This document shows, piece by piece, positions 39,791 through 42,614 of a stretch of DNA of 42,614 bases. Position numbers and translations under genes: made by a program. The stretch comes from Nemertoderma westbladi (Eukaryota > Xenacoelomorpha > Nemertodermatida > Nemertodermatidae). The stretch's first letter is position 1; each line of letters begins with the position of its first letter. The notes beneath the pieces were generated by a model. That model made no database searches and had not been told where the DNA came from. It saw only the letters and a list, made by a program, of their open reading frames with translations. Location of the stretch: the NCBI GenBank assembly GCA_032718475.1, contig JAUCBJ010003097.1, positions 1 to 42,614 of the forward strand. The letters run 5' to 3'.

Positions 39791-40693
39791 TTCATTCCCC
39801 AAGTTTGTTCCTACAGTAATTGTGTTTGTTATACATATCGCTATAGTTAAATTAACCCCGGTACTACACGGGCTGCTCGGCGTAGGTAAAGACTGGTGAT
39901 TTTGTGCATCGGTCACTCCAGCAGATGCCGTGGTTCTTTTAGCTGTTCAAGTATATTTAACTACTAATTATCTGTTGTACAAGTACTCGTACCTAATTTA
40001 GGGTTTAGTGTACAGTGCTTTCCGAAGTAATTATTGTAGACATTATATTTGTGTTGTAAAGTGGTTGATAGGCACATTCGATTAGCTCTATTAACTTCTA
40101 GGTAGGAACACTCCGTGATACATAACGTAGAACCTATAGCGATACGGCTATAGGTCGTCAGGCGGTGGTATTTTCCTATCTAGACAACACAGTGTATTTA
40201 CTACTACTTATTATTTCAAATACCGTAGTACCCTGTCCGTTGTAATAACCGGTTTTCTAACCCTTTGTTAGGCTGGTTTGTAGACTTCTTGTAAAATTAC
40301 CCTAAAAATTCGTATTTTGTGTTTTTGTAAATTTTTGTGTTTATTTAGAGATTGTAATCTCAACCCGAATTGTACGTAATCTGTAGTATTAAGTAACTTA
40401 GGTAAATTAGAATTATTTGTTTTAGTGTCCTATACGTAACACTTCACTGAAAGCGCACCGCTTTGTGTAGTGATTGCTCCCCAGAAATAATAACATTATT
40501 TCAAACATTGACAAAACCCATTAAAACGGGTATATATATATTATAAATCAAATCTAACGATTTATAAATAGTAGGCCTATCATATAACAATTAGGTCTCC
40601 ATATCAGTTGGATTACTGCTCAAATAACGGTAATAAAGTAAGTAAAGTAACAAAGTAACCCTAAAGTAACAAAAATTCAATTATTTGAAATAA

Positions 40694-40990
40694 TTGATAT
40701 ACCGGTATTTACGATAGGCCTATTATCTTTATTTCTATAAATCTAGGCTGAAATTATACCGGTACTTGTAATTAATTCTATTTCAGAATTATATATCCTA
40801 CAAACTGTAAGCTGTATACCGGTATTCCGATAGGCCTATTATATATTTATATATATTTGTGCTAAAATTATACCGGTATTCTGTGATAAACCTAGTCTGT
40901 AATAATACTTATATAGTTATATATACTATAAGTATACCGGTATTCTAATATATTATATATATATCACGCTACACTGAGTAGCAGTACCGG
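40694..40990. repeat. Short ~115-bp tandem repeat with TACCGGTA palindromes upstream of the right-end frame
   Basis: ATACCGGTATTxxCGATAGG occurs at about 40699 and 40817, and CTGAAATTATACCGGTA / CTAAAATTATACCGGTA at about 40748 and 40862, giving units of about 115-120 bp. Six TACCGGTA-like palindromes lie within 300 bp. The region starts right after the arm and ends about 90 bp before the ATG at 41081, so it could be the promoter or leader of that frame, but there is no direct evidence. Confidence 0.65.
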
Positions 40991-41080
40991 TAATTAATTA
41001 CTAGACTAGCAGTTAATACTGAGTTACTAGACTTACTCAGACTGTAATACAGCAGTAGACATTCAACGGTATATATAGTC

Positions 41081-42614
41081 ATGTCTGATACGAAGCAGAA
41101 CCTGTCAGACAGTATATTAGATGTAACTATCTGCGACTCAGATAGAGACGTACAACAGTCTGGTCGCAAATCCAGTTCACCTCCCACTGTGAGGAAGGTC
41201 ATCCCTCCAGTAGTAATAACAGAACCTAGGCTGGTCCAACATCGTAGGTCTATCATAGGCACTCGAGCTCAGGTCAAGCGGGACCAAAGGGCAGCGGAAC
41301 AGCAACAACCCGCTAGTCAAGAATTTATTCCTCAGCGGCCCAGCAGCTCCAGTAGTGAGGATACTGTAGAGCTGACACCCGAGCGCGGAGCAGAGATGAC
41401 GGATGCGGTTTATACGGATCCCCTTCTCATCCTTCCTGCAGCCGTGCTCGCTGGGTTATTGATCGCGGTGGAAGAACATCAGATCGATTGGGCGAGAAGT
41501 CAACGGTCAACTAGAGATAGCTACGCGGGATACACGAGTGAAGAACTGAAGTCTATTGTCGAGTCGCAATGGAACTTCCCCGGACCCGGACTCCCGTTTG
41601 ATTTATCAGAAGCTGCCTGGGAAGACATACACCGGATGGGAGTAGCCAAGGAAACCATCGATCCAGCTGTGTGGAAGAGGTCCGCAGCCGGATACGCACA
41701 GGGATTCTTCAGCTCTATGGAGCGAATAGAAAAGCAACTTTTTCAACAACCTCAAGGACCTCAAGAGCAGGGATCGCTGCTTTATCAAGTAAGAGAAAGA
41801 GTTCTGCGGATTAGGCTAATCTTATCCGCCTTTGAGGAGGCTTCTAAGAGAAAACAAGACACGTCGTTGCAAGTTGCCGTAAAGACTTGGTTTCAACGGG
41901 TGAGTCGCCAGGTTCAAGGAGCTGCTCAGTGGAAAGCTCAGTTGGAGGAGCGCTCAACCCATGGAGAATCGACGGATGCTACTTTTTCCCAAGTGGAGAG
42001 TGAAGCGACAGCAGAGAAACCGCATAAGAAGGATGCCATTGATATCTATCTGTCAGACTATCAGCGTTTTGTGGGAGATGAAGAGTTGAGGAGAAGGCTA
42101 GAGGGACTTAGCCCTAATAGCGAAGGAGCCAAACTTGTGTTAGATGCGATTGATGTGGATAGGTTAGCGGCGAACCAAGCTAAATTCGATGAACAACTCC
42201 GCATCGCTAGAGAACAAGAAGAACAAGTAAAGAAAAAACGTATAGAAGATAGAAAGACAACGGCAGTGGCAGCAGCAGTGGCAGCGGCAGAAGCCGAAAG
42301 AAAAGCGACACTGGCAATGGCAGAGGCAGCGGCAGAAACCGAAAGAAAAGCGGCACTGGCAATAGCAGAGGCAGCGGCAGAAACTGAAAGAAAAGCGGCA
42401 CTGGCAATAGCAGAGGCAGTGGTAGAAGCCGAACGGAGAGCATCTGAAGAGGCAACCCAACTAGAGTTGGAAATTCTTCAAGAGAAGCAAGATAACTTCA
42501 ATAAACAGTTAACAGCGAGCAATATGCAGATGATGAGTCGATCTACTCCCAAGAGACAGGGGTATACATCATCTGAGGAAGGCGATACCACCGACACTGA
42601 AGGCGGAAGAAATC
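41081..42614 (+). CDS. Large open frame running off the window, unknown protein (possibly retroelement Gag/ORF1-like)
   Basis: From ATG at 41081 the frame is open for 511 codons and is still open at the window end. The GC content is visibly higher than in the surrounding DNA, which supports real coding. The N-terminus (residues 1-110) is polar, rich in Ser, Gln and Arg. A hydrophobic stretch follows (LLILPAAVLAGLLIAV, about 112-127), then a globular-looking part with Trp residues (SQWNFPGPGLPFDL, WFQRVSRQ). After that come a charged coiled-coil region and four 15-residue units of the type ALAIAEAAAETERKA (395-454, encoded by 45-bp DNA repeats 42263-42442). It ends with a Glu/Gln-rich helix and an acidic SSEEGDTTDTE tail. 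I recognise no family. Its position next to the arm, and its lack of enzyme motifs, fit a structural retroelement protein, but a host coiled-coil protein is equally possible. Confidence 0.72.
   Translation, partial: MSDTKQNLSDSILDVTICDSDRDVQQSGRKSSSPPTVRKVIPPVVITEPRLVQHRRSIIGTRAQVKRDQRAAEQQQPASQEFIPQRPSSSSSEDTVELTPERGAEMTDAVYTDPLLILPAAVLAGLLIAVEEHQIDWARSQRSTRDSYAGYTSEELKSIVESQWNFPGPGLPFDLSEAAWEDIHRMGVAKETIDPAVWKRSAAGYAQGFFSSMERIEKQLFQQPQGPQEQGSLLYQVRERVLRIRLILSAFEEASKRKQDTSLQVAVKTWFQRVSRQVQGAAQWKAQLEERSTHGESTDATFSQVESEATAEKPHKKDAIDIYLSDYQRFVGDEELRRRLEGLSPNSEGAKLVLDAIDVDRLAANQAKFDEQLRIAREQEEQVKKKRIEDRKTTAVAAAVAAAEAERKATLAMAEAAAETERKAALAIAEAAAETERKAALAIAEAVVEAERRASEEATQLELEILQEKQDNFNKQLTASNMQMMSRSTPKRQGYTSSEEGDTTDTEGGRN

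Larger units (their letters stand above)
35475..40679 (+). repeat. Right arm of the ~3-kb inverted repeat, interrupted by a Helitron
   Basis: Plus-strand counterpart of 1-3053. Segments 35475-36073 and 38264-40679 together equal the left arm. It begins by repeating the last ~17 codons' worth of the RT-1 reading frame (AAAGCCTTTGCTGAATTGCC), which shows that this piece belongs to the arm and not to RT-1. In this copy a CCAAT box (35773) and a TATAAAGG (35931) occur in plus orientation; the left copy has TACAAGG in place of the latter. The long frame at 41081 starts 400 bp beyond the arm, so an LTR-like or leader role is possible but unproven. I see no tRNA primer-binding site after 40679. Confidence 0.9.

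Noticed and set aside
35475-40679. Confident call of the arms as LTRs of an LTR retrotransposon
   Set aside because: TG...CA boundaries can be drawn, but similarity seems to continue past them at the outer edge, no tRNA primer-binding site or polypurine tract is visible, and the adjacent RTs are not of the LTR type.
42164-42460. Minus-strand cysteine/leucine-rich frames near the right end
   Set aside because: They are antisense readings of the Ala/Glu-rich 45-bp repeats in the plus-strand frame from 41081.

Overview
This is eukaryotic, almost certainly metazoan, genomic DNA. It is AT-rich and intron-containing, and crowded with eukaryotic transposon remains: retroelement pseudogenes, a Helitron, foldback repeats, and a very large satellite. 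The only host gene I can recognise is a P2X-type ion-channel gene on the minus strand. P2X genes are absent from the well-known insect and nematode models, so a non-insect animal, probably a marine invertebrate, fits best. I cannot name the species. The palindromes TAGGCCTA and TACCGGTA recur throughout the non-coding DNA.

Layout. (1) Positions 1-3053 and 35475-40679 are the two arms of a ~3-kb inverted repeat. The right arm is interrupted by a clean 2190-bp Helitron (36074-38263) whose empty site is preserved in the left arm. (2) Positions 3053-8530 hold two minus-strand, broken retroelement genes. One is a reverse transcriptase cut off exactly at the arm boundary. The other is a reverse transcriptase with a C-terminal zinc-finger/restriction-like endonuclease region. 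(3) Positions 8.6-13.3 kb hold a 15-bp minisatellite, a foldback element, and dispersed direct repeats related to the Helitron interior. (4) Positions 13393-15252 and 33624-33828 hold four minus-strand P2X exons. They join in phase and encode 254 codons, the N-terminal part of the channel. (5) Positions 15696-33538 are a ~17.8-kb tandem array, about 840 copies of a 20-bp unit plus a decayed ~1.1-kb edge. It fills about 97% of the P2X intron between the first and second recognised exons. (6) Positions 33.9-35.5 kb are non-coding DNA with long poly-G runs, a decayed RTE-like reverse transcriptase relic, and a 26-bp repeat abutting the right arm. (7) From 41081 a 511-codon plus-strand reading frame runs off the window end. 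It is not a family I recognise; its coiled-coil part and position next to the arm make a retroelement Gag-like protein possible.

Most notable points: (a) the P2X exons lack the lysine pair and the threonine that bind ATP in known P2X receptors, but keep all eight expected cysteines of this region; (b) a homogenised, higher-order-structured, strand-asymmetric satellite almost entirely makes up an intron of that gene; (c) a ~40.7-kb stretch is bounded by 3-kb inverted arms with patchy identity, which could be a giant mobile unit, two divergently oriented large repeats, or an inverted duplication maintained by gene conversion. The consensus satellite unit is open in all six frames, so the very long open frames across the array are not evidence of coding.
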